This document shows positions 21,201-30,007 of a stretch of DNA of 64,000 nt, one piece after another; position 1 is the first letter of the stretch, and every line of letters starts with the position of its first letter. Source of the DNA: Entoloma clypeatum (Eukaryota; Basidiomycota; Agaricomycetes; Agaricales; Entolomataceae). The position numbers were made by a program, and so were the translations under genes. The notes below the pieces were generated by a model that was given only the letters and a program-made list of their open reading frames with translations, searched no databases and had not been told where the DNA came from. Location: NCBI GenBank assembly GCA_963565915.1, contig OY751485.1, forward strand, positions 4,898,001 through 4,962,000, read 5' to 3'.

Positions 21201-21896
21201 TGGGCGGAATGGATCGCAATCGCAGAGTTCCAGTACAATGACAAAGAGCACCAGGCAACGAAGCACACCCCATTCTACCTCAATTACGGTTTACATCCGT
21301 GGAAGGGAGAACTCGTGTTAGAGGATACCAATCCGGCTGCCAACGACTTCTTGAAAAAACTCAAACAGGCACGAGAAGAAGCCAATGCTGCGCTGAAACA
21401 AGCACAGGATCAGATGAAGAAGACAGTTGACACACGGCGAAGTCCGTCTCGGGACTACCGCATCGGAGACAAGGTGTGGCTGGAAGGAACTAACATCAGG
21501 ACCGATCGACCCTCAAAGAAACTTGATGCACTCCGACATGGACCATTCAAAGTCCTAGAGAAGAAAGGAGCTAGCGCGTACCTTCTTGATCTTCCGAAGA
21601 CTTGGAAGATGATTCACCCTGTGTTCAACGAGACCCTGTTGTCACCATATGAAACTCCGAAGTACGCCATCCAGAAAAAGAAACCAGCCCCTGATCCGAT
21701 CATCGTCGAAGGACGAGAAGAGTACCATGTGTCTACGATCCTGGACTCTCGAAAGTTCCGCGGAAAGATCCAGTACCTCGTCCAGTGGGAAGGATATGGC
21801 CCAGAAGAGAACACATGGGAACCGCGAGCTAATGTTCAGAACGCTCAAGATTTGATCCGTGATTTCCATCGGCAGAATCCGTCGCGTCCACGATAA
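18219..21896 (+). CDS. Gypsy-B Pol (B2): PR-RT-RH-IN-chromodomain, integrase E to K
   Basis: The frame is open from 18219, overlapping the gag end in the -1 register; no ATG starts it, so it is probably made by frameshifting. Counting from codon 18288 (1202 aa): protease VDSGCERTC with Asp56; RT with YMDD at 403-406; RNase H ([14 protein letters not shown]); integrase zinc domain ([16 protein letters not shown]); core D855, D915 and residue 951, which is Lys (AAG at 21138-21140) where B3 and B4 have Glu in AERSHQ; C-terminal chromodomain at about 1144-1202 with [17 protein letters not shown]. The D915-X35 spacing identifies residue 951 as the catalytic acid. The protein is full length but its integrase should not work. 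The chromodomain suggests targeting to histone-marked chromatin. Confidence 0.93.
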   Translation, partial: EGFSRRVRLNDAKSRPLSIKRTRLPGAATDNITYVIPAKRAVASTKIVKGDKPAKRREIKLQAQIKTRRGPKAIRPEVDSGCERTCIHPRIVREQNLPTRGIKPISILNADGSPNRQQKAEKLAEVKLDLGTHQETMEAMVLDIGRTDMLLGHDWLVHHNPTINWTTGAVTFNRCPSTCQTKHSDFRVNLNGRKHRVRMVEVRDKDAPKKSDQKWKPGDPILEAVTPTPPPTTKRPSYVERFAHLFEKENFDKIPKEREWDHGIELTPDAPKDLGGNTYPMTQKEQEELDEFIDEGLATGKIRPSKSPYASPCFFINKKDGSKRLVQDYRTVNKFTVKDKFPLPRINDLLDVLKDAVYFNKMDIMWGYNNVRIKKGDEWKAAFLTSRGLFEPLVMFFGLCNSPGTFSRMMASLFRDQIRRRICVIYMDDIVVIGKTKEELARNTEEILQILSDNDLFLKEKKCLWEVTKCPILGYVVGEGRVEMETEKVDTIRNWRVPTSKKEVQKFLGFANFYRRFIEGYSNIAKPLTTLTGNTAFTWGPAAQEAFEGLIRAITTAPVLALPKPDGQFRVETDASGYAIGAVLSQKQDDKWHPIAFLSRTMSAAEQNYEIYDKELLAVMEALKDWRHYLLEAKERFEILTDHKNLEYFRRPQDLNQRQRRWKMKLQDYDFELRHVPGKTNAKADILSRLPWYETELEPQDSDQMLKEGLFLKRLESEDVIQMKMFTEEQFFEGGETSDSIKIGNITTIEKPWIARIKASNRMETEVAQGLKKNPHWYQQENGITYAGERVYVPPDPQLRQELMFEAHDAPVAGHPGQYRTHELLTRTYWWPTILHDVKKYVKGCDTCQRNKISRQRRHAPLHPNAAPSQPWEDIGIDVVGPIPESDGKNAILVITDRHSKMLHLIPTTVELSAEGLAKIYRDQIWKLHGIPKKIISDRGPQFAAKFMEILCRMLGIKRNLSTAYHPQTDGQAKRSHQETEAFLRNFVNHLQDDWAEWIAIAEFQYNDKEHQATKHTPFYLNYGLHPWKGELVLEDTNPAANDFLKKLKQAREEANAALKQAQDQMKKTVDTRRSPSRDYRIGDKVWLEGTNIRTDRPSKKLDALRHGPFKVLEKKGASAYLLDLPKTWKMIHPVFNETLLSPYETPKYAIQKKKPAPDPIIVEGREEYHVSTILDSRKFRGKIQYLVQWEGYGPEENTWEPRANVQNAQDLIRDFHRQNPSRPR

Positions 21897-22020
21897 AAGA
21901 CACCCGTTGAAATCAGCCAACAACATCGACCTCATCAGTCAAAAACCCACCGAGTTCCCCGCTCCGTCGTCAAATATAGCTACTCCATTCTTCCTCTATC
22001 TTTCCAACATCCTCCACACC

Positions 22021-22389
22021 ATGTCCAACATCACCGCCGCCTCCACCGATGCTTCCGATATCAACCCCACCATCACCACCCTCATCGGCGAAGCGCTCTC
22101 CATGCGCGACCAGATCCATGCGCTCGAAACCTCCGTTGCCGACATCCTCCACCGGCAGATGCACATCCGCCTTCATACCCTCTCCGATTTACCAACCGCC
22201 CCCACCGCTGAGGAGAAACTCATCCTCAAAAACTATACCAACACCCTTGCTGTCGAGAATCGACGCCTTCGCCTCGCCGTACGAGGTTTAGAGTTTGCCA
22301 CGGCGGTAAACGATGAACTGATAAAGGATTGGGGTAACCGAGTTGACCCTGCCTGGGCCGATCCAAATGGCAACGATGGATGGGAGTAG
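22021..22389 (+). CDS. Gypsy-B accessory protein ORF3 (B2 copy)
   Basis: 122 aa, beginning MSNITAASTDASDINP, 124 nt after the pol stop. The same frame is open back to 21859, overlapping the pol end in the +1 register. It shares with the B3, B4 and B5 copies ALSMRDQIHALETS, RQMHI, EEK-IL-NYT, a GLE-A-A-N-ELI segment and a W-x-DP end, while differing at roughly a third of residues. The frame is intact despite that divergence. No known domain, signal peptide or membrane helix; helical and probably oligomeric. Role unknown. Confidence 0.65.
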   Translation: MSNITAASTDASDINPTITTLIGEALSMRDQIHALETSVADILHRQMHIRLHTLSDLPTAPTAEEKLILKNYTNTLAVENRRLRLAVRGLEFATAVNDELIKDWGNRVDPAWADPNGNDGWE

Positions 22390-22410
22390 GTAGTCTGTGA
22401 GGACACAGAC

Positions 22411-22426
22411 CTTGAGGAGGGGAACA
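22411..22426 (+). other. polypurine tract of B2
   Basis: GAGGAGGGGAACA-type purines directly before the LTR start TGTTACGGAC. The same tract (GGAGAGGGGAACA) precedes the LTRs of B3, B4 and B5. Confidence 0.75.
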
Positions 22427-22795
22427 TGTTACGGACTAACGACTACGGACGTATACGCTTACTTTTCACTTTTACTCATCGGCCCCCGCTTACACATATC
22501 GTATTATACTTTATTCCCTTTAGTATACTTCGCTCCCGCGCTGACTCGCTTTCCGCAGCTATCTGACTCATTCCTCAGTCAGCTTACTCATTAGTGCATA
22601 GCCTTCCGCAGTCGCCTTACTCATGCGCACTGCCTTCCGCAGTTACTGACTCATTCGCTACCGCTCATAGTCAGTACTATATAAACCTCATGTACCATAG
22701 CTACATCCCTTAGATTTAGCAATCACATTGCTCTTCGCCTTTCCATCTTCCTGCATACTCTGCCCGAACCTTGGAACGGTTTGTTACGCATAACA
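22427..22795 (+). repeat. Gypsy-B 3' LTR (B2)
   Basis: 369 bp, TGTTACGGAC to GCATAACA. Several copies of TTCCGCAG(T/C) alternate with GACTCA-like words in U3. It is shorter than the 402-bp LTRs of B3 and B5. The next base (22796) already lies inside the RT/RNase H region of B3. Confidence 0.93.
22678..22722 (+). promoter_or_regulatory. Gypsy-B LTR TATA box and predicted transcript start
   Basis: TATATAAA at 22678-22685 and AGATTTAGCAA at 22712-22722, 34 nt downstream. That 11-mer is complementary to the primer binding site of the family (29164-29174), which supports 22712 as the mRNA 5' end. The B3 LTR shows the same pair at 25347-25354 and 25380-25390. Confidence 0.65.
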
Positions 22796-24291
22796 GGTAC
22801 GGCATTTACTTGGGGACCAACAGAACAGCAAGCTTTTGAAGGTCTCATACAGGCAATTACATCGGCACTGGTCTTGGCATTACCGAAACCAGAGGGACAG
22901 TTCAGGGTTGAAACCGATGCATCAGGCTATGCAATCGGAGCAGTACTCTCTCAGAAGCAAAACGACAAATGGCACCCCATCGCGTTCTTGTCGCGGACCA
23001 TGTCCGCGGCCGAACAGAATTACGAGATATACGACAAGGAACTCCTGGCAGTCGTGGAAGCATTGAAAGATTGGAGACACTATCTGCTCGAAGCCAGGGA
23101 ACGTTTTGAAATCTTGACCGATCACAAGAACCTGGAATATTTCCGTCGCCCTCAGGACCTGAATCAACGACAGCGACGCTGGAAAATGAAGTTACAAGAC
23201 TATGACTTCGAATTATGGCATGTGCCCGGCAAGACCAATGCGAAAGCGGACATCCTGTCACGCTTATCCTGGTATGAAGCGGAACTCGAACCACAGGACA
23301 GTGACCAGATGCTCAAGGAGGGACTATTCTTGAAACGGTTGGAATCAGAAGATGTGGTACAAATGGAGATGTTCACGGAGGAACAATTCTTTGAAGGGGG
23401 TGAAACATCTGATTCCATCAAAATTGGAAACATCACGACCATTGAAAATCCGTGGATCGCACGCATCAAAGGTTCAAACCACATGGAGACAGAAGTAGCG
23501 CAGGGCCTAAAAAAGAATCCTCGTTGGTATCAACAGGAAAACGGCATCACATATGCAGGCGAACGAGTCTATGTCCCACCAGATCCACAATTACGACAAG
23601 AATTGAGGTTCGAGTCACACGATGCACCAGTGGCTGGACATCCAGGACAGTACCGGACACATGAACTCCTCACTCGCACCTACTGGTGGCCTACCATACT
23701 GCATGATGTGAAGAAGTACGTGAAGGGTTGCGACACTTGTCAACGCAACAAGATTAACTGACAAAAGCGACATGCTCCGCTACATCCCCATGCAGCACCA
23801 AGTCACCCATGGGAAGACATAGGAATCGACGTTGTGGGACCGATACCAGAATCTGATGGAAAAAACGCAATTCTGGTCATCACGGATAGACATTCAAAGA
23901 TGCTTCACCTCATTCCAACAACCGTGGAACTATCAGCTGAAGGATTAGCCAAGATCTATTGGGATCAGATATGGAAGCTTCATGGGATCCCCAAGAAGAT
24001 CATCAGCGATAGGGGACCGCAGTTCGCCGCGAAGTTCATGGAGATACTCTGCCGCATGTTAGGGATCAAGAGGAACCTGTCCACTGCATACCACCCACAG
24101 ACTGATGGACAGGCCGAGCGATCGCATCAGGAAACAGAAGCATTCTTACGAAACTTTGTCAACCACCTACAGGATGATTGGGCTGAATGGATCGCAATCG
24201 CAGAGTTCCAGTACAATGACAAAGAACATCAGGCAACGAAGCACACCCCATTCTACCTCAACTACGGTTTACATCCGTGGAAGGGAGAGCT
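22796..24291 (+). pseudogene. Gypsy-B pol fragment RNase H to integrase (B3)
   Basis: From GTAFTWGPTEQQAFEG through RNase H and the integrase zinc finger to TGA at 23759-23761 (CGA in the relatives, a CpG C to T change). Beyond the stop the frame goes on with the integrase core, D (GIDVVGP), D (SDRGPQF) and E (AERSHQ) all present, to WKGEL at 24291. There a deletion joins it out of frame to the chromodomain. Confidence 0.88.
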
Positions 24292-24528
24292 AAGTACGCC
24301 ATCCAGAAAAAGAAACCAGCCCCTGATCCGATCATCGTCGAAGGACGAGAAGAGTACCATGTGTCTACGATCCTAGACTCTCAAAAGTTCCACGGAAAGA
24401 TCCAGTACCTCGTCCAGTGGGAAGGATATGGTCCAGAAGAGAACACATGGGAACCTCGAACTAATGTTCAGAACGCTCAAGATTTGATCCGTGATTTCCA
24501 TCGGCAGAACCCGTCTCGTCCACAATAA
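24292..24528 (+). pseudogene. chromodomain remnant of Gypsy-B pol (B3)
   Basis: [18 protein letters not shown] followed by [15 protein letters not shown] and [18 protein letters not shown], ending at the pol stop. It is out of frame with the integrase part upstream because about 370 bp present in B2 are missing. Confidence 0.85.
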
Positions 24529-24661
24529 AAGACGAGTTCTCAAAACCCATGGAAGTATCGACCTCATCAGTCAACCACACACCGAGTTCCCCGCTCTAGT
24601 CTTCTCCCTGCCCAATATAGCCACCCCATTCTTCTTTTACCTCTCAACCATCCTCACCACC

Positions 24662-25027
24662 ATGTCAAACACCACCGTTACCTCCACCACCAACATCAAC
24701 GCCGCCATCGCTGCCCTCATGAACAAAGCACTCTCCATGAGAGACCAAATCCATGCCCTCGAAACTTCCCTTGCCGACCTCCGCCATCGCCAGATGCATA
24801 TCCAGCTTCACTTGCTGTCCAACCTACCCGTCGCCCCGAGTCCTGAGGAAAAACAAATTCTCGGAAATTACACCAGCACCCTCGTGATTGAGAATCGACA
24901 TATCCGACTGGCTATCAAAGGCCTCGAACTCGCCGTAGCCATCAATGAGGAGTTGATATATGATTGGAGCCTCAAGGAAAGTCCGAACTGGTCCGATCCC
25001 GGCAACAACGAGGGATGGGGACAGTGA
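24662..25027 (+). CDS. Gypsy-B accessory protein ORF3 (B3 copy)
   Basis: 121 aa from MSNTTVTSTTNINAAI, closely related to the B5 and B4 copies. The frame is also open upstream to 24491, overlapping the pol end in the +1 register as in B2. Intact although the pol of this copy is destroyed. See the B2 copy for conserved blocks. Confidence 0.6.
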   Translation: MSNTTVTSTTNINAAIAALMNKALSMRDQIHALETSLADLRHRQMHIQLHLLSNLPVAPSPEEKQILGNYTSTLVIENRHIRLAIKGLELAVAINEELIYDWSLKESPNWSDPGNNEGWGQ

Positions 25028-25061
25028 CTCTGTGAGGACACAGAGCTTGGAGAGGGGAACA

Positions 25062-25463
25062 TGTTATGGACTCTACGGTATGAGGACCATGTCATATCTT
25101 TTACTTATCGGCCCAACTCGGCGCCCTCTTACGAACTTACTATGTCTAATGTCTACTTTCGCAACCTTCAATTCCCAGTCTGACTCATTACATTACTTTG
25201 TCATCCCCTTTAGTATACTTCGCTCCCGCGCTGACTCGCTTTCCGCAGTCAGCTTACTCACTGTACATAGCCTTCCGCAGTCGCCTTACTCATGCGCACT
25301 GCCTTCTGCAGTACTGACTCATCCGCTACCGCCTATAGTCAGTACCTATATAAACCTCTTGTACTATAGTAGATTCCTTAGATTTAGCAATCACTTTGCT
25401 CTTCGCCTTTCCACTTTCCTGCATACTCTGCCCGAACCTTGGAATGGTTTGTTAAGCATAACA
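25062..25463 (+). repeat. Gypsy-B 3' LTR (B3)
   Basis: 402 bp, TGTTATGGACTC to GCATAACA; TATATAAA at 25347 and AGATTTAGCAA at 25380-25390. Near-identical to the reverse complement of 7412-7813. Confidence 0.93.
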
Positions 25464-25624
25464 TTACTGCTGTGGAGCTGAGTAAGGCTACTGCGGACTG
25501 AGTCATACTGGGAATCTAAGGGAGTGAAAGTAGGTATTAGACATAGTGTATTTATAAGAGGGCGCCGAGTCGGGATGATGAGTAAAAGAGATGATGTGGT
25601 CCGCATACTGTAGAGTCCGTAACA
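25464..25624 (-). repeat. truncated 3' LTR of B4
   Basis: 161 bp of LTR ending GTAACA (the TGTTAC start on the minus strand). It is cut at 25464, where the B3 LTR ends, so two LTRs meet in opposite orientation. Confidence 0.88.
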
Positions 25625-25658
25625 TGTTCCCCCCTTCAAGCTCTGTGTCCTCACAGAG

Positions 25659-26030
25659 TCATTGTCCCCATCCCTCATTGTTATTGGGATCGGACCAGTT
25701 CGGACGCTCCTTGAGGCTCCAATAATATATCAGCTCTTTGTTGATAGCAACGGCGAGCTCGAGGCCTTTGATAGCCAGCTGAATATGTCGATTTTCGATG
25801 ACAAGGGTGCTGGTGTAATTCCCGAGAATTTGTTTCTCCTCAGGGCTGGGGGTGATGGAGAGGTTGGACAGCGAGTGAAGCTGGATGTGCATCTGGCGAT
25901 GAAGGAGGTCGGCAAGGGAGGTTTTGAGGGCATGGATTTGGTTTCTCATGGAGAGTGCTTCATTCATGAGAGCAGCAATGGCGGGATTGATGTCGGTGGT
26001 GGAAGGGGAGGTAGCAGTGGTGTTGGACAT
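25659..26030 (-). CDS. Gypsy-B accessory protein ORF3 (B4 copy)
   Basis: 123 aa from MSNTTATSPSTTDINP to GWGQ. All conserved blocks of the family are present (ALSMRNQIHALKTS, RQMHI, EEKQILGNYT). Unlike the other copies the upstream extension is not open, which favours this ATG as the real start. Confidence 0.6.
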   Translation of the reverse strand: MSNTTATSPSTTDINPAIAALMNEALSMRNQIHALKTSLADLLHRQMHIQLHSLSNLSITPSPEEKQILGNYTSTLVIENRHIQLAIKGLELAVAINKELIYYWSLKERPNWSDPNNNEGWGQ

Positions 26031-26153
26031 GGCAGCAAGGATTGTTGAAAGATAGAAGAAGAATGGGGAGGCTATATTGGGCAGGGGAGTAGACTAGAGT
26101 GGGGAACTCGGTGTGTGTTTGACTGATGAGGTCAGTACTGTCATGAATGTCTT

Positions 26154-27813
26154 TTATCGTGGGCAAGATTGGTTCTGCCAATGGAAATCTCAAATCAGAT
26201 CTTGAGCATTCTGAACATTTGTCTGAGGTTCCCATGTGTTCTCTTCTGGGCCATATCCTTCCCATTGGGCGAGGTACTGGATTTTTCTGTGGAACTTCCG
26301 AGAATCCAGGATCATGGACACATGATACTCTTCTCATCCTTCAACAATGATCAGATCAGGGGCTGGTTTTCTTTTCTGGATGGCGTACTTCGGGGTTTTG
26401 TATGGTGACAACAGGGTCTCGTTGAATACAGGGTGAATCATCTTCCAAGTCTTTGGAAGGTCAAGAAGGTATGTGCTAGCCCCTTTCTTCTCTAGGACTT
26501 TGAATGGTCCATGCTGGAGTGCATCAAGTTTCTTTGAGGGGCAATCGGTCCTGATGTTAGTCCCTTCTAGCCACACCTTATCTCCAATGCAGTAGTCCCA
26601 AGATGGACTTCGTCGTGTGTCAACTGTCTTCTTCATCTGATCCTGTGCTTGTTTCAGCACTGCATTGGCTTCTTCTTGTGCCTGTTTGAGTCTCTTCAAG
26701 CAGTTGTTGGCAGCCAGATTGGTATCTTCTAACACAAGTTCTCCCTTCCAAGGATGTAGACTGTAGTTGAGGTAGAATGGGGTGTGCTTCGTTGCCTGAT
26801 GTTCTTTGTCATTGTACTGGAACTCTGCGATTGTGATCCACTCAGCCCAATCATCTTGTAGATGGTTGACAAAGTTCCGTAAGAACGCCTCTGGTTCCTG
26901 ATGTGATCGCTCAGCCTGTCCATTGGTCTGTGGGTGGTATGCAGTAGTCAGATTCCTCTTGATCCCTAGCATGCGGCGGAGTATCTCCATGAACTTTGCA
27001 GCAAACTGTGGTCCCCTATCGCTGATGATCTTCTTGGGGATCCCATGAAGCTTCCATATCTGATCCCAATAGATCTTGGCTAATCCTTCAGCCGATAATT
27101 CCACGGTTGTCGGGATGAGGTGAAGCATCTTCGAATGCCTATCTGTGATGACCAGAATTGCATTTTTTCCATCAGATTCTGGTATCGGTCCCACAATGTC
27201 AATCCCTATGTCTTTCCATGGGTGACTTGGTGCTGCATGGGGATGTAGCGGAGCATGTCGCTTCTGTCGGTTGATCTTGTTGCGTTGACAAGTGTCACAA
27301 CCTTTCACATACTTCTTCACATCATGCGGGATGGTAGGCCACCAGTAGGTGCGAGTGAGGAGTTCATGTGTCCGGTACTGTTCCGGATGTCCAGCCACTG
27401 GTGCATCGTGTGATTCGAACATCAACTCTTGTTGTAATTGTGGATCTGGCGGGACATAGACTCGTTCTCCTGCATAGGTGATCCCATTCTCCTGCTGATA
27501 CCAATGAGGATTCTTTTTTAGGCCCTGCACTACTTCTGTCTCCATGCAGTTCGAAGCCTTGATGCATGTGATCCATGGGTTTTCGATGTTTGTGATGTTT
27601 CCGATCTTGATGGAATCAGATGTTTCACCCTCTTCAAAGAATTGTTCCTCGAACATCTCCATTTGTACCACATCTTCTGATTCCAACTGTTTCAAGAATA
27701 GTCCCTCTTTGAGCATTTGGTCACTGTCTTGTAGTTTGAGTTCTGCTTCATACCAGGGTAAGTGCGACAGGATGTCCGCTTTCGCATTGGTCTTGCTGGG
27801 CACATGCCATAAT
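26154..27813 (-). pseudogene. Gypsy-B pol 3' part (B4): RNase H end, integrase, chromodomain
   Basis: On the minus strand it starts [19 protein letters not shown], covers the integrase zinc finger (CDTCQRNK) and a core with D, D and E all present ([20 protein letters not shown]), and stops at a TGA (26331-26333) after IIVEG, just before the chromodomain. B5 has the same stop. The frame upstream is continuous with gag across the deletion joint. Confidence 0.87.
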
Positions 27814-28721
27814 TTGAAGTCATAGTCGCCGCCACCTCGGATGACCAGTGCATGTCCCGCCATCTGTCGCCCCTTGTTTCAGATCTCCTTTGCATACTCA
27901 GAGTACATCTTGCCATCACTAGCCACTTGTTCAGAGATTCTGCAGTTGACGTTCTTTTCTAGGATGTATTTCCCAGTTTCTTCACCAAGGTTTGACAGCT
28001 TCAAGAGCTCTTCAAATTTGTCTAAGAATTTGTCAACGGTGTGTTTCTCTTGTCTCAGGACTTTGAGTCTTGCTTTGGCAGCGACTGACTTGTTGGCGAT
28101 AGAGAATCGTGTGGCGATATCATTGGAGAAACCTAGCCAGGTGATGTTCTTGTTGTCAACAGCAAGAGTGTCTAACTTGTTACTGGCCCAGTGCCTGCCA
28201 GACCCTTCCATCATGCAGGATAGCACCGCAAGAATCTTCTGATCATCTGTTAGGCTCTTTTGGAACCTGATGTATAGTTTGGTGGCTTTCCACCACTCGT
28301 CAAAGGTGTGTCTGTCCTTGAACATTCCAGGATCTTTGATGATCTTGGATGTATCCATTGTTTGTACTGCTGGAGCTTCTGCCATGTCTAGAGTCTGCAG
28401 AGGAGGAGAGGGGTCGGGTTGTTGGGATGAAGATGGGGTTCGGGATACAGGTAAGGATTGAAAATGAGTCCCTGTTCTAGGCGTCTGTTCGATATCTGAC
28501 TGCATGGAGTCAAAAGCAAATTCATCAGGGGATTCATTGGCGGAATCAGTGGCAAAACACTTGGGGTATTTTCTCTGTAGATCTCTAAGAAATCTCTGTT
28601 CCTGCGCATCTGTTGGTCACAAGAAGGGGTCAAGTCTCTCATTCCGTGCCCAATGGTTGTACTCGGTCTGTTGTTCTTCAGTGGTGAAGTGGGCGTAGAT
28701 CTGCTGCTTCGAGTAAGACAT
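27814..28721 (-). pseudogene. Gypsy-B gag, broken (B4)
   Basis: Minus-strand gag related to the B1 gag. The usual ATG is ACG; an ATG at 28721 (MSYSKQQIYAHF) lies 11 codons later. Stops occur near 28610 and at 27879-27881 (CGA to TGA). The Gag domain is readable between them. After ALVIRGGGD the text jumps into RNase H, so both zinc knuckles are lost. Confidence 0.85.
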
Positions 28722-29023
28722 GATGATGTGGCTCTGGGACGTCTCGATGTGAGCGTCCTAATCAATCTTCTGATAACGGTTGTCTGGACACCGATAAACT
28801 CTCTGATCTCTGTGATCCAACCTGTCTGAGGTCCTTCTTGAACGCGAAAGCTTTCGAGTTCGTTCTGTCGGGCGTTGTAACGTGCAATCTGGTGTTGCTG
28901 AGCAAGATGGATGCTCTCTGCTATCTCGCTGTGGGGGCGATGCTCGTCGTTGTCTAGTTCTTCGTCAAGCACCTGTTGTAGGATGCGACGGATCTCTGAT
29001 TCAATGTACTGCTGGATGAGCAT
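28388..29023 (-). CDS. Gypsy-B ORF0, complete frame upstream of and overlapping gag
   Basis: 211 aa from an ATG at 29023 (MLIQQYIESEIRRILQQVL). The first 95 codons precede gag and look like genuine protein: acidic and helical, with LDNDEHRPHSEIAESI and NELESFRVQEGPQTG. The last 118 codons overlap gag in another frame. The B1 copy ends at the equivalent stop position. No known domain. It may be an upstream protein, or the first part of Gag joined by frameshifting. Confidence 0.5.
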   Translation of the reverse strand: MLIQQYIESEIRRILQQVLDEELDNDEHRPHSEIAESIHLAQQHQIARYNARQNELESFRVQEGPQTGWITEIREFIGVQTTVIRRLIRTLTSRRPRATSSCLTRSSRSTPTSPLKNNRPSTTIGHGMRDLTPSCDQQMRRNRDFLEIYRENTPSVLPLIPPMNPLMNLLLTPCSQISNRRLEQGLIFNPYLYPEPHLHPNNPTPLLLCRL

Positions 29024-29163
29024 AAAATCGATACTGTCTCAAGGACTTAGCTCCTCCTGTTGGGCTTCTGGTGTGGTGAATGGGTTACTGGTGAAGTCTT
29101 CAAAGAAGTGCAATGTCTTGACTCATCTGGTAGTTGCTCTCTTCACTCTGGGCAAACCTAACA

Positions 29164-29174
29164 AGATTTAGCAA
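29164..29174 (-). other. Gypsy-B self-priming primer binding site
   Basis: On the minus strand TTGCTAAATCT starts two bases after the LTR end. It is the exact complement of AGATTTAGCAA at the predicted mRNA 5' end within the same LTR (29259-29249). This is the Tf1/sushi type of self-priming signal, with the same 2-nt offset and 11-nt length as in Gypsy-A. Confidence 0.78.
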
Positions 29175-29176
29175 CT

Positions 29177-29534
29177 TGTTATGCTTAACAAACTGTTCCA
29201 AGATTCAGGCAGAGTATGCAGGAAGTGGAAAGGTGAAGAGCAATGTGATTGCTAAATCTAAGGAATCTAGCTATGCTACATGAGGTTTATATAGTACTGA
29301 CTATGAGCGGTAGTGAATGAGTCAGTAACTGCGGAAGGCAGTGCGCATAAGTAAGATGACTGCGGACTGAGTAATACTACTGTGGAGCTGAGTAAGGCTA
29401 CTGCAGACTGAGTCATACTGGGAATCTAAGGGAGCAAAAGTAGGTATTAGACATAGTGTATTCATAAGAGGGCGCTGAGTCGGGATGATAAGTAAAAGAG
29501 ATGATATGGTCCGCATACTGTAGAGTCCATAACA
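29177..29534 (-). repeat. Gypsy-B 5' LTR (B4)
   Basis: 358 bp, minus strand, ends TGTTATGGACTC/GCATAACA. Some TTCCGCAGT units seen in other copies are missing. Confidence 0.92.
29249..29293 (-). promoter_or_regulatory. TATA box and predicted transcript start of B4
   Basis: TATATAAA (minus strand, 29293-29286), then AGATTTAGCAA (29259-29249) 34 nt further on. It pairs with the primer site at 29164-29174. Confidence 0.62.
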
Positions 29535-30007
29535 TATTTTCAATGGCGCCATCCATCCCTCCATACTATAGCCGGACATTGCCTTGAAAGGTGACGTCGT
29601 CAGTATGTTCTTCACCAGGGAATGATGGCCAGCTACCGCCCCAGTGGATACATCTCACCCCCACCGTCCCCCTCCTGTGCCCAATGCCGCCCAATGGCCA
29701 CCTCTCCCCCACAACGTCCTCCAGTTGGCGTCCAGTGGCTCCACTCATGCACAACAACCAACTTTGCACCCAATGGCCACGACTCGCCCCCTCTCACCCC
29801 CAATGCCCTCCAGTTGCGCCCAATGGCCCCCACACATGCCCAAGGGCCAACTCTTGCCCCCCACAGCCATGACTTGCCCCCCAGGGCCATCTCTCCTGCC
29901 CACTGCCCTGAACGGCCATGCATCGCGCCCCACTTGCACCTAGAGGAGGGGATGGGGCTTGGAGGATGGGGCTGGGAACAACAAGTCCCCAGCAGATGTA
30001 GTATGAC
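29535..30007. repeat. C-rich degenerate repeat
   Basis: From about 29620 to 29935 the plus strand is a degenerate array around GCCCAATGGCC with CCC spacers. It is the reverse-complement type of the GGCCGTTGGGC array at 33565-34185. Reading frames here come from the repeat. The rest has no recognisable feature. Confidence 0.55.

Larger units (their letters stand above)
17940..22795 (+). mobile_element. Gypsy-B copy B2 (gag 3' end to 3' LTR)
   Basis: Starts within gag just before the zinc knuckles. It contains a complete 1202-codon pol frame, ORF3, the polypurine tract and a 369-bp 3' LTR. It is the best preserved Gypsy-B copy, yet lacks a 5' LTR, primer site and most of gag, and its integrase carries a catalytic Glu to Lys change. 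Confidence 0.9.
22796..25463 (+). mobile_element. Gypsy-B copy B3 (5'-truncated, internally deleted)
   Basis: Starts abruptly in pol next to the B2 LTR, covers RNase H and most of integrase, jumps at about 24291 to the chromodomain, then has ORF3 and a 402-bp LTR. Its LTR end at 25463 touches the truncated LTR of B4 in opposite orientation. Confidence 0.88.
25464..29534 (-). mobile_element. Gypsy-B copy B4, minus strand, internally deleted
   Basis: The only copy with a 5' LTR and primer site. Order on the minus strand: 5' LTR (29534-29177), primer site, leader, ORF0, gag, then a direct joint at 27813/27814 to the end of RNase H, integrase, chromodomain, ORF3 and a truncated 3' LTR (25624-25464). 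The zinc knuckles, protease, RT and most of RNase H are gone. Confidence 0.9.

Noticed and set aside
18288..21896. B2 as an active, autonomous Gypsy-B element
   Set aside because: No 5' LTR, primer site or gag start, and the catalytic integrase Glu is Lys.
14518..22795. B1 plus B2 as one full-length element
   Set aside because: The joint at 17940 repeats the gag knuckle and pol regions, and sequence similarity groups B1 with B3.
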